A stretch of 64,000 nt of DNA from Chitinophaga sp. CF418 (GTDB lineage Bacteria; Bacteroidota; Bacteroidia; Chitinophagales; Chitinophagaceae): the NCBI RefSeq assembly GCF_900142925.1, contig NZ_FRCN01000019.1:56282-120281 (forward strand), read 5' to 3'. Below, in pieces: positions 45,099-53,251 of this stretch. Positions within the stretch are counted from its first letter, which is position 1. The number at the start of each line of letters is the position of its first letter. The translations under genes were made by a program, and so were the position numbers. A model generated the notes under the pieces. That model searched no databases and was not told the DNA's origin. It saw only the letters and a list, made by a program, of their open reading frames with translations.

Positions 45099-46277
45099 TT
45101 AACTTTTTTCTGTTAGTAACTGAAGTTCCTTAATCTTTTGCGCAAAATAAGCGCTTTTGTTGGGATTAAGCAAACTTAATTTTTGATATATGTGGATAGC
45201 TGTCTGGTACTGATGCTGGCGTGCCCAGATCTCAGCAAGCGTCTCCGAAACGATGTCGTCATTCAGTGTGATGGAGTCCATAGCCATCTTTTCCACAGCT
45301 TCTGATACTTCCGGATCCGGATCTTCGTAGCTGAGGTGCATTTGCTGATGATACCATTGTTTGCTGGCTTTTTCGGCGAAGGTATGCTTCATCTCTCTAA
45401 GCCAGGATGTAAAGCTTTTCATTTCTGCTGCTGCTTTTGCACTGAGCTGCTCTGCCTGCTCAGGTTCTTTCAAACGTTTGTATGCGAAATAATCATCGGT
45501 ATACAATGGTTGGAAAGTCAGAGACGTTTCGGTCTCAGAAGTATCCAGCGGGAATATTTTAATAGGCTCTGCTTCTGCCGGTGCGGTAACCGGAGGTTTT
45601 GCTTCCAGTGGCTCCGGCGTTTGTACGGATGCTACCGGTTGTGCTTCCCGGGGCGTTTCGGTAATTGCCGGTGCTGCCTGGGATGTTGGTGTTGCGGCTG
45701 GTGTTGCTACAACATCATTCGCAGTAACGGTCAATTCTTCTTCTATATTGTATGCCGGAGCAGTAGCATTCGTTGCTGGCATAACAGATTGCTCTGTTGC
45801 AGGTACTTTAGGTACGGTTACATGGATCTTGGATTCCTGTGCAGGTTGCGGTGCTGCAGGTGCAGGAGCCGCTGTTTCCGGCTCTCCGGGAAACACACTG
45901 GCAGGCGCTTCCTGTACGGGGGCAGGAGCTGGTGCTACCTCTACTGGCGCTACTACTTCAGGAGCAATGCTTTCTACCGGCGCCACTACTTCAGGAGCTG
46001 GTGCTACCTCTACCGGCGCCACTACTTCAGGAGCAACACTTTTCTCCTCGGTGGTCACGAAACGGTAGAAATAATGCATATTGGTACTGTACTGCTGTGC
46101 CTTCTTTACCGCCGGCGCCAGCAGGTTCTTTTGCACACTGTATTGCTTGCGCGCCAGCAGCAGGCGGGCCGCCGTAAAGTAGGGGTATGACGTTACCAGC
46201 CGTTCCAGTGCTGCTTCATCAACCTGTTTAATATCAGGCTGTTGGAAGATATGTTGAATGATCCTGTTTGCGGTCAT
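45099..46277 (-). CDS. Low-complexity Pro/Ala/Val-rich protein with TPR-like C-terminus
   Basis: The 392-residue protein is of unknown function. Residues 1-70 (RIIQHIFQQPDIKQVDEAAL, then YPYFTAARLLLARKQY) look helical. Residues about 78-245 are a disordered region of repeated VAPVEVAPAPEVVAPVES-like sequence. Residues about 250-392 are helical again and end in a TPR-like pair (DIVSETLAEIWARQHQYQTA, then YQKLSLLNPNKSAYFAQKI). There is no signal peptide. The position between lptE and secG is one I know from other Bacteroidota genomes, suggesting an envelope-related role. It shares an operon with secG (10-bp gap). Confidence 0.75.
   Translation of the reverse strand: MTANRIIQHIFQQPDIKQVDEAALERLVTSYPYFTAARLLLARKQYSVQKNLLAPAVKKAQQYSTNMHYFYRFVTTEEKSVAPEVVAPVEVAPAPEVVAPVESIAPEVVAPVEVAPAPAPVQEAPASVFPGEPETAAPAPAAPQPAQESKIHVTVPKVPATEQSVMPATNATAPAYNIEEELTVTANDVVATPAATPTSQAAPAITETPREAQPVASVQTPEPLEAKPPVTAPAEAEPIKIFPLDTSETETSLTFQPLYTDDYFAYKRLKEPEQAEQLSAKAAAEMKSFTSWLREMKHTFAEKASKQWYHQQMHLSYEDPDPEVSEAVEKMAMDSITLNDDIVSETLAEIWARQHQYQTAIHIYQKLSLLNPNKSAYFAQKIKELQLLTEKS
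45900..46040. repeat. In-gene direct repeats (Pro/Ala/Val codons)
   Basis: Units such as GGCGC(C/T)ACTACTTCAGGAG recur three times here (near 45950, 45980 and 46016) within the low-complexity coding region. Copies are nearly identical at DNA level, so the length of this protein segment is likely to vary by slippage. Confidence 0.7.
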
Positions 46278-46324
46278 GCTGCTAAAGTATGAAAAAAAAT
46301 TAAATACGAAAGCTTTTGTAATAC

Positions 46325-46840
46325 TTACCAGTTAGCGAACGCTTTATTAAAAATATCATCCACTATTTGTGGCAGAATAGTGTTCTCCAGCAGGCCATTT
46401 TCTACCGCACTTGGCAACTGGGAAGCCGGGAAGTCGGCAGAACGGGTGAATGACTGCGTATACCCTTTTTTATCGCCTATTCTTTTCACGAACGTAATAT
46501 TGATGGTAACGGTCAGCCTCGATGAAGCGGCCTGGTCCACATTGGTCACGGCGGCATTACTGAAGGAATAACCTGTTACATTGCCTTTGAATTCATAATC
46601 GGCCCCTTCTTCATTGATCTGTACCAGTTTAGTCTGCGATTGCACTTTATTACGCAGTCTTTCGGTAAGGTTCTGGCTCAGCGTCGGGTTGTTGATAGGC
46701 GCTCTGTTATCAATGAAACGCACATTCACGGTCTTTGCGCCCGGTTCAATACTGGCGCCGGTGGCGGAATAATGAACGGAACAGCCGCCCAATACCAGCA
46801 GTAAGCTGACGGTTATTATCCCCTGGAGTAATCTGATCAT
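46325..46840 (-). CDS. lptE: LptE-like LPS-assembly lipoprotein
   Basis: This 171-residue outer-membrane lipoprotein forms the plug of the LptD LPS translocon. The leader MIRLLQGIITVSLLLVLGGC ends at the lipidated cysteine. HYSATGASIEPGAKTVNVRF and TERLRNKVQSQTKLV are typical of Bacteroidota LptE. The frame is open 13 codons further upstream into a hairpin, but the ATG at 46838-46840 immediately precedes the signal peptide and is chosen. It lies between the sigma-54 regulator and the low-complexity gene, in the order seen widely in this phylum. Confidence 0.88.
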   Translation of the reverse strand: MIRLLQGIITVSLLLVLGGCSVHYSATGASIEPGAKTVNVRFIDNRAPINNPTLSQNLTERLRNKVQSQTKLVQINEEGADYEFKGNVTGYSFSNAAVTNVDQAASSRLTVTINITFVKRIGDKKGYTQSFTRSADFPASQLPSAVENGLLENTILPQIVDDIFNKAFANW

Positions 46841-46859
46841 CTTAAAAGTGTTAAGGCAG

Positions 46860-46888
46860 CCTGCCGGGAGCGGAATCATCCCGGCAGG
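46860..46888. repeat. Intergenic hairpin between the sigma-54 regulator gene and lptE
   Basis: CCTGCCGGGA (46860-46869) and TCCCGGCAGG (46879-46888) form a perfect 10-bp G/C-rich stem with a 9-nt loop. No T-tract follows on the transcribed strand, so it may slow or process the mRNA rather than end it. Confidence 0.7.
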
Positions 46889-46894
46889 GGCCTG

Positions 46895-48148
46895 CTATTC
46901 ATTAATGTTATATTCTTTTAATTTCCTGTATAAGGTCCGCTCGGAAATGCCCAGGTCCAGCGCTGCGTCTTTTCTTTTGCCTTTATGTTTTTTCAGGGCC
47001 TTGACGATCAGTTCTTTCTCCTTGTCGGCTATAGACAATGTTTCTTCTACTTCTTCGTGGTGGTCGATCTTGCTGCTATCCTGTAAGATGATCGGCTGCG
47101 GAGAGGAAATGGCTGAAGGAACGGGGCTGGCGTTCACACTTACCTCCGGTTGCGGATGGAAGCTGTGCATCAGGTGACTGTCCTGGAAATTGCCGGCATG
47201 GGCAATATTAGGGTTCTGCAGGATGTCGAAGAACATCTTTTTCAGTTCTGTCACATCCTTCTTCATATCGAAGAACAGTTTATACAGTATATCCCTCTCG
47301 TTGGAAAAGTCCCCGTTAGGCTTCGCCTGCGGCGCAGCGATCATCGGCAGCCTGGAAGGCTCGTTCACTTCCGGCAGGAAACGTCTCAGCTCATGTGCTG
47401 TGATCAGTTTATCCTGCGCCAGTACGGAGATCTGCTCTGCCATATTCTTCAGTTCACGCACGTTACCTCTCCAGGGATAGTTGACCAGGATATTACGGGC
47501 CTCATCATCCAGCTGGATGCTCGGGGTTTTATAACGCTCCGAGAAATCCACGCAGAATTTACGGAACAATAATGGAATATCCTCTTTCCTGTCGCGCAGG
47601 GAAGGTACCCTGATGGGAACGGTATTCAGACGGTAGTAAAGGTCTTCTCTGAATTTCCCCTGCTGGGTATGATCGAGCAGGTCCCTGTTGGTTGCTGTGA
47701 TCACCCGCACATCTGTTTTCTGTACTTTGGAAGATCCGACCCTGATAAATTCGCCGGTTTCCAGCACACGCAACAGGCGGGCCTGTGTGCCCAGTGGCAT
47801 TTCCCCGATCTCGTCCAGGAAAATGGTACCTCCGTTCACGGTTTCAAAATATCCTTTACGGCTATCCACCGCGCCGGTAAATGACCCTTTTTCGTGGCCA
47901 AAAAGTTCTGAATCTATCGTCCCTTCCGGGATAGCGCCGCAGTTTACGGCAATGAATGGGTTGTGTTTACGGGCACTAAGTGAATGGATAATATTGGAAA
48001 ACACTTCCTTACCAACGCCGCTTTCCCCAACTATCAACACGGTCAGATCCGTGTTGGCCACCTGTATGGCCACCTGCAATGCATAATTCAATGCAGGCGA
48101 GTTTCCGATAATGCCAAACCTGTTTTTAATGGACTGTATGTTATCCAT
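46895..48148 (-). CDS. Sigma-54-interacting transcriptional activator without sensory domain
   Basis: This 417-residue AAA+ enhancer-binding protein has Walker A GESGVGKE (41-48), the sigma-54 contact loop GSFTGA (88-93) and Walker B-type FLDEIGEM (110-117). An arginine-finger region and a Fis-type helix-turn-helix close the protein (KRKDAALDLGISERTLYRKL). No receiver, GAF or PAS domain precedes the ATPase, because the core begins at residue 11. A linker of about 90 residues separates ATPase and HTH. It lies between miaB and lptE. Its targets are unknown, and how it is controlled is not evident from the sequence. Confidence 0.93.
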   Translation of the reverse strand: MDNIQSIKNRFGIIGNSPALNYALQVAIQVANTDLTVLIVGESGVGKEVFSNIIHSLSARKHNPFIAVNCGAIPEGTIDSELFGHEKGSFTGAVDSRKGYFETVNGGTIFLDEIGEMPLGTQARLLRVLETGEFIRVGSSKVQKTDVRVITATNRDLLDHTQQGKFREDLYYRLNTVPIRVPSLRDRKEDIPLLFRKFCVDFSERYKTPSIQLDDEARNILVNYPWRGNVRELKNMAEQISVLAQDKLITAHELRRFLPEVNEPSRLPMIAAPQAKPNGDFSNERDILYKLFFDMKKDVTELKKMFFDILQNPNIAHAGNFQDSHLMHSFHPQPEVSVNASPVPSAISSPQPIILQDSSKIDHHEEVEETLSIADKEKELIVKALKKHKGKRKDAALDLGISERTLYRKLKEYNINE

Positions 48149-48217
48149 ATCCTCAATTTACCCCCTTACCGGCCGTGTGGGACCTGTAAAAGGTGCTGTG
48201 ATCCAATAATTTGTCTT

Positions 48218-49639
48218 TTATGCTCTCCCTGTCGAAGTTCCCAATAAAGTGCCGGCAGTACAATCATCCACCTTCACCCATACATATTCACCTTTGCGGT
48301 AATCTTCTTTAGGGAAAATTACCACTTTGTTCTGATCTGTTCTGCCGAAGAGATGGTCTTCAGAGCGTTTGGAGGTGCCTTCTATCAGCACTTTAAACGT
48401 TTTGCCTACATCCTGCTGCATACTTCTGAGTGATTGTCCGCGGTGCAGTTCCACCACTTCGGCCAGCCTCCGTTTTTTCACTTCTTCCGGTACGTCATCC
48501 TGGTAACGGCGTGCAGCCAGTGTACCGGGGCGTTCGGAGTAGAAGAACATGTAGGCGAGGTCGTACCTGGCATAGTCCATCAGGCTCATAGTATCCTGGT
48601 GATCCTCTTCTGTTTCTGTACAGAAGCCGGTAATAACATCCGTGGACAGGGCACAGTCAGGTAATATTTCACGGATGCGATCAACTTTTTTAATGTACCA
48701 TTCCCTGGTATAGGTACGGTTCATCAGCTGCAGTATACGGGTGCTGCCGCTTTGCATAGGCAGGTGAATGTATTTGCAGATGTTCTCATACTTCGCCATG
48801 GTGAACAGTACGTCGTCGGTAATGTCTTTCGGATGGGAGGTGCTGAAACGTACCCTGAGCAATGGGCTGATAAGAGCTACCTGCTCCAGCAGATTGGCAA
48901 AGGTGGTGACAACAGCTGCATCCTGCGGGTCAACCCAATAATAGGAATCCACGTTCTGGCCCAGGAGGGTCACCTCGCGGTAGCCCCTGTTGAACATGTC
49001 TGTGGCTTCCTGGAGGATAGATGCTACATCTCTGCTGCGCTCACGTCCGCGGGTGAACGGCACCACGCAGAAAGAGCACATGTTGTTACAACCCCGCATG
49101 ATGGAAACAAAAGCGGTTACGCCGTTGCTGTCCAGCCTTACCGGGCTGATGTCGCCATAAGTTTCTTCACGGCTGAGCATTACGTTTACTGCCTTCTGGC
49201 CGGTTTCTGCCTCTTCGATAAGCGCAGGCAGGGTCCTGTAAGCATCAGGGCCCACCACCATGTCCACCAGTTTTTCCTCTTCCAGCAGTTTGGCTTTCAG
49301 CCGCTCAGCCATGCACCCGAGCACGCCGACCAGCAGCTCCGGGTTACGTTGTTTTATTTTTTTGAATTCTGTTAGTCGTTTACGTACGGTTGTTTCCGCT
49401 TTCTCCCTGATCGAGCAGGTATTGAGCAGCACCAGGCTGGCCTCTTCCACATTGCGGGTAGGGCCAAAACCTTCTTCTTTGAGAATGGAGGCCACGATCT
49501 CACTATCGTTAAAATTCATCTGGCAACCGTAGCTCTCTATATAGAATTTCTTGGTATAAGTCTGTGTTTCTCCTTCCAGGGGGGAGTAAGCTTCACCCTG
49601 GCGACTTTCGTCATGCACTTTTGTAACCTGTTCCAGCAT
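48218..49639 (-). CDS. miaB: tRNA-2-methylthio-N6-dimethylallyladenosine synthase
   Basis: This 473-residue radical SAM methylthiotransferase modifies A37 of tRNAs. The N-terminal UPF0004 domain starts [16 protein letters not shown] with its cluster cysteines (also [10 protein letters not shown] and LGCMAERL). The radical SAM motif is [15 protein letters not shown] domain lies at the C-terminus ([18 protein letters not shown], then [19 protein letters not shown]). A TTG lies three codons upstream, but ATG at 49639 is the natural start. It heads the minus-strand operon through the sigma-54 regulator and lptE to secG. Confidence 0.95.
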   Translation of the reverse strand: MLEQVTKVHDESRQGEAYSPLEGETQTYTKKFYIESYGCQMNFNDSEIVASILKEEGFGPTRNVEEASLVLLNTCSIREKAETTVRKRLTEFKKIKQRNPELLVGVLGCMAERLKAKLLEEEKLVDMVVGPDAYRTLPALIEEAETGQKAVNVMLSREETYGDISPVRLDSNGVTAFVSIMRGCNNMCSFCVVPFTRGRERSRDVASILQEATDMFNRGYREVTLLGQNVDSYYWVDPQDAAVVTTFANLLEQVALISPLLRVRFSTSHPKDITDDVLFTMAKYENICKYIHLPMQSGSTRILQLMNRTYTREWYIKKVDRIREILPDCALSTDVITGFCTETEEDHQDTMSLMDYARYDLAYMFFYSERPGTLAARRYQDDVPEEVKKRRLAEVVELHRGQSLRSMQQDVGKTFKVLIEGTSKRSEDHLFGRTDQNKVVIFPKEDYRKGEYVWVKVDDCTAGTLLGTSTGRA

Positions 49640-49663
49640 CCTTTGCAAGTAATTTTAGGAAAG

Positions 49664-49671
49664 CAAAACTA
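49664..49671 (-). promoter_or_regulatory. Candidate -7 box of miaB
   Basis: TAGTTTTG (minus strand) matches TAnnTTTG, 24 bp before the miaB ATG. A TTTTC stretch lies about 20 bp further upstream, at the -33 position. Confidence 0.45.
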
Positions 49672-49724
49672 CACAATAAAATCCGAAAATGACAGAATGG
49701 CATGGTAGGTAATATAGCCGGTAG

Positions 49725-50351
49725 TTACAGGCCCTTTTCCAGGAGAAAACGCGTAAGGGCAGCGGGACTTTTGAGCTGGAGTTTCTGCATAATGTTCTTC
49801 CGGTGGGTTTCCACGGTGTAGATGCTCAGGTAAAGATGGGTGGCTATCTGCTGGTTTGTAAGCTGCTGATTGATCAGCTGGAGGATTTCCGTTTCCCGCC
49901 GGGTCAGGTTGAACTCCCTGAAAGGGGGCGTTTCAGTTTCCTGCTGGTAAATGCGGGCCATAGGAGGAAAGCATTGCTTTCCCTTGCTCACCTGCCGGAT
50001 GGTTTGCAGCAGTTCTTCCTTATTGCAGGTTTTCAGCAGGTAGCCATCGGCCCCGTAGGTGCTGGCCAGGGAAATAAGATGGGGATCATTATAACTGGAG
50101 AGGATGATGGTCCGGGTACGAGGAAAATCCTGGCGGATGAGCTTTGTAGCTTCCAGCCCGTTCAACACAGGCATATTGATATCCAGGATGACAATATCGG
50201 GCTGGTGGCGGGGCAGGAGCTCCATCAGTTCCTGCCCGTTGGCGGCGATGGCAAGAACGGTCACGTTTGGGACCTGTTGCAGGATGGAATGGATACCGTC
50301 GGCAAAGAGTGTGTGGTCATCAGCAAGGATGACACTAACAGGTAGCTGCAT
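49725..50351 (-). CDS. NarL/LuxR-type response regulator
   Basis: This is a 208-residue two-domain regulator. The receiver has the acidic pair Asp11-Asp12, phospho-acceptor Asp57 (PDIVILDINMPV) and the Lys of LLKTCNK. The LuxR-type HTH is FNLTRRETEILQLINQQLTN, then YLSIYTVETHRKNIMQKLQL. It overlaps the kinase gene upstream by 17 bp, so the two form a coupled two-component pair. Target genes are unknown. Confidence 0.93.
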   Translation of the reverse strand: MQLPVSVILADDHTLFADGIHSILQQVPNVTVLAIAANGQELMELLPRHQPDIVILDINMPVLNGLEATKLIRQDFPRTRTIILSSYNDPHLISLASTYGADGYLLKTCNKEELLQTIRQVSKGKQCFPPMARIYQQETETPPFREFNLTRRETEILQLINQQLTNQQIATHLYLSIYTVETHRKNIMQKLQLKSPAALTRFLLEKGL

Positions 50352-51207
50352 GTTGTGGAATTACGGGAATGTGAATGATAAAAGTGGTACCGGAAATGCC
50401 CGAATCGACGTGTAATTTCCCGCCTAACGATCTTACCCGGCTCCGTACGCCCGATAGTCCTATGCCCTGTGCCCTGCCGGGAGAGACCGGTAGCCCGATC
50501 CCATCATCTTCCACCACTATTTCCAGGTAATCCGGGTAATATAACAGCTGGACAGTGGCGGCGGAGGCTTTTGCATGCCTGATAATATTACTGGTCAGTT
50601 CCATGATGATACGGTATAGTATCAGTTCCTGCCGGGGATCAAAGCAGGATTGGTATTTGTTGCTGCAGAAATGGAACAGGATACTGGATGATTTGAGCAG
50701 CGAAAAGTAAGATTGTAGTATATCAGTAAGTGGAATATTGCCAAAAAGGGGAGGAACCAGGTTATGTGCGGCCCTGCGCACATTCTGGCTGGTCTGGTCT
50801 ACCAGTTGCAGGAGATTGCTGGCTTTCTGCTGATCCTGCTTTGTCCTGAAATGCAGGTTCTGCAGGTTTACCCGGATAGCGGCCAGGTTGCCGCCTATCT
50901 CGTCATGTATATCCGCCGCAATACGTTTGCGCTCGGCCTCCTGGATGTCCAGCTCCTGGTTGGTCATCATCGCCTGTTGCTCCTGTAATTTCAGCAACAG
51001 CTCCCGTTGTCTTTTCTTATAGGCGTCCAGCCTGCGCACCATGACCAGTATCCACACGGCCACACTCCATATGCATGTAAGGGGTAAAATACCGGAAGAC
51101 ACAAGATAAGCGGTAACGTTGTAGGTAAACTGTAAAGAATAACTATGCACCGGCCCTAAAATGGCTGGCGCAGAAGGGATTAAATGCATGAACAGTTCCT
51201 CGGTCAT
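50335..51207 (-). CDS. Sensor histidine kinase (NarX-like, HisKA_3 type)
   Basis: The 290-residue kinase has one clear membrane helix (about 33-57) and a short N-terminus with no recognisable sensing domain. A coiled-coil (LLLKLQEQQAMMTNQELD) leads to the phospho-acceptor His101 in RIAADIHDEIGGN, the HisKA_3 signature. The ATPase domain has LTSNIIRHAKAS (N box), EDDGIGLP and GIGLSGVRSRVRSLGGKL (G boxes). It probably senses through its membrane segment or with a partner, and its regulator gene overlaps its 3' end. Confidence 0.92.
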   Translation of the reverse strand: MTEELFMHLIPSAPAILGPVHSYSLQFTYNVTAYLVSSGILPLTCIWSVAVWILVMVRRLDAYKKRQRELLLKLQEQQAMMTNQELDIQEAERKRIAADIHDEIGGNLAAIRVNLQNLHFRTKQDQQKASNLLQLVDQTSQNVRRAAHNLVPPLFGNIPLTDILQSYFSLLKSSSILFHFCSNKYQSCFDPRQELILYRIIMELTSNIIRHAKASAATVQLLYYPDYLEIVVEDDGIGLPVSPGRAQGIGLSGVRSRVRSLGGKLHVDSGISGTTFIIHIPVIPQHAATC

Positions 51208-51542
51208 AATAGTACAGAGAATAAGGGGTATGAATCGTATAACTGACAGATTAGCTATTGGGGTAGTGCTGAAAAAATTGTCCCTGAATTACACTACAAG
51301 TCTACAAAAAAAAGTGTTGCCATGGTGAAAGTGAGGGGAGTTTGTTAAAAAAATTAACAAGTGGTATGGGGAGTGGTATGGGGTACTTCAGGTTTGTCTG
51401 AGTTGCGCCCTTAAAGGAGGGGATTTCTCTTGTTTCGGATATTTGCCTGGGATACGGGCATGAGCATAGTAAAGGCATGGTAAAGGCATGTATAGGCATG
51501 TATAGGCCTGAGGTAAGGTTCAAGTGCCACTTGTCTAAGGAT
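51208..51542. other. Non-coding region upstream of the kinase gene
   Basis: No gene is supported here. The stretch contains short direct repeats: GTGGTATGGG twice near 51361-51382, and four AAAGGCATG/ATAGGCATG-type decamers at about 51470-51510. One open frame on the minus strand (51302-51523) has no ribosome site, homology or codon character I can support. Confidence 0.55.
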
Positions 51543-51634
51543 ACAACAATGTTTCTCCTATGTTCATCTTACGTTCATCTTAGGTCTTTGAACGTAGGAT
51601 GAACGTAAGTTGGACATAGGTGAAACATTGTTTG
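51543..51634. repeat. Imperfect 38-bp palindrome
   Basis: The left arm (51543-51581) contains AATGTTTCTCCTATG and CTTACGTTCATCTT. The right arm (51596-51634) contains their complements, AGGATGAACGTAAG and CATAGGTGAAACATT, with only a few mismatches. The loop is about 14 nt. A transcript of either strand would fold into a long hairpin. It lies just outside the dispersed repeat at 51655. Confidence 0.75.
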
Positions 51635-51654
51635 TACCTGATTAAAGCGAATCT

Positions 51655-51967
51655 GTATTAATCCCGGATCAGGTTCCCCCACGCTACAAACGCGCAGCGG
51701 GGAATGCGTATTGGGCTGACAGTGATTATTGCGCTGACCTTCTTGCTCACGGTGCAGGCTGGGATCACTGGCTGTAGTTTTTTGAAGTTCCTTACTATGG
51801 AGCTGTGGAGGGCGGGTTGGCTTTTGAATATTTATTAAACCCCTGGTGAGGCGCATGAGCGTACTTCAAATAACTAATGCCAGTGATTCCCACCTGCCCG
51901 CTCGCTGCGTACGGTCTCAAAAATAATAGTAGGAAGCCTATACAGTAAGACCTCTATGCGGAGGAAA
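51655..51967 (-). repeat. Dispersed non-coding repeat, right copy (inverted)
   Basis: This is the reverse complement of 263-575, with about the same length and scattered differences. The segments ending CCTGCCCGCTCGCTGCGTAC (51892-51911) and TGACAGTGATTATTGCG (around 51718) are the clearest matches. The two copies point away from each other across about 51 kb. The minus-strand frame at 51575-51856 is not conserved in the other copy and is rejected as a gene. Confidence 0.75.
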
Positions 51968-52065
51968 GCATTGACAGCATAGTATTAATGGATACCATGT
52001 TTTGTGAGTCGAACTTTTATGACAATCCCGACCGGACCTTTCCATCCGCACCCCAAGGGGCAGAC

Positions 52066-52224
52066 TTCGCTTAAGATGGCCTTGAGATTCGGTGGAGACT
52101 ATAGCCTATAGGCTCTCTACTATAGCATTATAGGCACTGTTCTATAGCCAACGCTATACAAAAGCCGGTGTAATGCAGGACTAGAGAGCCTATAGGCTAT
52201 AGGCTCCACCGAATCTTAAGCGAA
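52066..52224. repeat. Large palindrome inserted between dispersed repeat and array
   Basis: Arms at about 52066-52119 and 52182-52224 pair over roughly 40 bp. The left arm has TTCGCTTAAG and GATTCGGTGGAG, then CTATAGCCTATAGGCTCTCT. The right arm has AGAGAGCCTATAGGCTATAG, then CTCCACCGAATCTTAAGCGA. The loop of about 62 nt also contains short CTATAG pieces. The corresponding position beside the left array lacks this block, so the right unit carries an insertion of about 290 bp that includes it. The size and long terminal inverted repeats resemble a MITE-like or hairpin element. No transposase is present. Confidence 0.75.
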
Positions 52225-52296
52225 TACATACACTTGGGATACTTTCCGGGGGCGCATAACCGGATCATTCGCTGCAATCGGCTCCGTAGGTGCCGT

Positions 52297-52570
52297 GTGT
52301 TTGTAGCCCGGGGTTTCAACCCCGGGATTCTGAACAGGCGTACACCCGGGAACGAAACGGATGATAACCCCGGGATTCTGAACGTGCGTACACACGGGAA
52401 CGACCCGGGTAATACCCCCCGGGATTCTAAACAGGCGTACACCCGGGAACGAAACGGATGATAACCCCGGGATTCTGAACAGGCGTACACCCTGGAACGA
52501 AACGGGTGATAACCCCCTGGATTCTGAACGGGCGTATACCCGGGTACGAAAACGGGTTTCAACCTGGAAA
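52297..52570. repeat. 49-bp tandem repeat array, right copy (inverted)
   Basis: Five or so units of about 49 bp are reverse complements of those at 1-228: CCCCGGGATTCTGAACAGGC, GTACACCCGGGAACGAAACG, then GATAA. The first unit is preceded by TTGTAGCCCGGGGTTTCAAC, the complement of the end of the left array. An open minus-strand frame (52197-52562) only translates the repeat and is not called. The remainder to 52610 is a short A-rich spacer. Confidence 0.88.
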
Positions 52571-52610
52571 TAAAATGAGGAAATAAAATAGAAAATGGGG
52601 GGAATAAAAC

Positions 52611-53192
52611 CTACACCTCACTCAAATGTGCCGTACAATTGTACAGCTCACATTCCCATTGGTCATCATTCACCGTAAAACGGGTAACGGAAGTATTTTT
52701 AAGGTTTGACTCCTGTACAAGGGTGGGCGCGAGTTTACGAAGCAGGTAACGGATAAAACTGCCGTGGCTCACCAGGAGGATATGTTTTCCGGCATGTTCC
52801 TTCAGCAGCTCATCCAGGAAGTCCATGCCACGGCCCAATATGGACTGTTCCGTTTCCATGCCCAGTTCCAGCTGCCGCCAGCCTGCGCCCCACCGGGCAA
52901 TCCTGTCGGCTTCGGTAGTGCCTTCGGTTTGTCCGCCGGATACTTCCATCAGGCGTCTGTCCTGGCGTACATCAGCAATACCCAGCCCGGCAGCGATGAT
53001 CTCGCCGGTTTGCCGTGCACGTGATAAATGACTGGTGTAGATCAGGTCCCAATGTTCATCGGAGAGGCGGATAGCCAGTTTGCGGGCCTGTTCAAGCCCT
53101 TCTGTATCCAGGGGAATATCTGTGCTGCCCTGCATTTTTCCTTCTTTATTCCATGCAGTACTTCCGTGACGGATCAGGGCTATACGTGTCAT
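52611..53192 (-). CDS. Histidine phosphatase (phosphoglycerate mutase-like) family protein
   Basis: This is a 193-residue cytoplasmic enzyme. The phospho-accepting His is in ALIRHGSTAWNKEGKMQG, and the second catalytic His in LLVSHGSFIRYLL. TSHLSRARQTGEII supplies the conserved arginine, and MEVSGGQTEGTT the acidic residue. Possible roles range from a cofactor-dependent mutase-like phosphatase to alpha-ribazole phosphatase. No cobalamin genes are nearby. The start is ATG at 53192, with an in-frame GTG two codons upstream. It sits alone between the repeat region and a regulator gene. Confidence 0.9.
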   Translation of the reverse strand: MTRIALIRHGSTAWNKEGKMQGSTDIPLDTEGLEQARKLAIRLSDEHWDLIYTSHLSRARQTGEIIAAGLGIADVRQDRRLMEVSGGQTEGTTEADRIARWGAGWRQLELGMETEQSILGRGMDFLDELLKEHAGKHILLVSHGSFIRYLLRKLAPTLVQESNLKNTSVTRFTVNDDQWECELYNCTAHLSEV

Positions 53193-53251
53193 AGGCACTC
53201 TTATCTGTTGGTTGCCGCAAATATACGCACAGATTGCCAGTAATGAAAGCG

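Noticed and set aside
45336-46190. Long cysteine-rich plus-strand frame of 284 codons
   Set aside because: It is antisense to the Pro/Ala/Val repeat region. Its composition mirrors those codons and no start signal is present.
51302-51856. Two minus-strand open frames in the repeat-rich region
   Set aside because: They cross simple repeats and a palindrome, lack family features and are not conserved in the second repeat copy.
263-51967. A 51-kb composite transposon or genomic island bounded by inverted repeats
   Set aside because: The interior holds housekeeping genes (ddl, ribBA, tamB, mltG, secG, miaB) in ordinary Bacteroidota order, with no transposase or integrase. The repeats look like members of a dispersed family.
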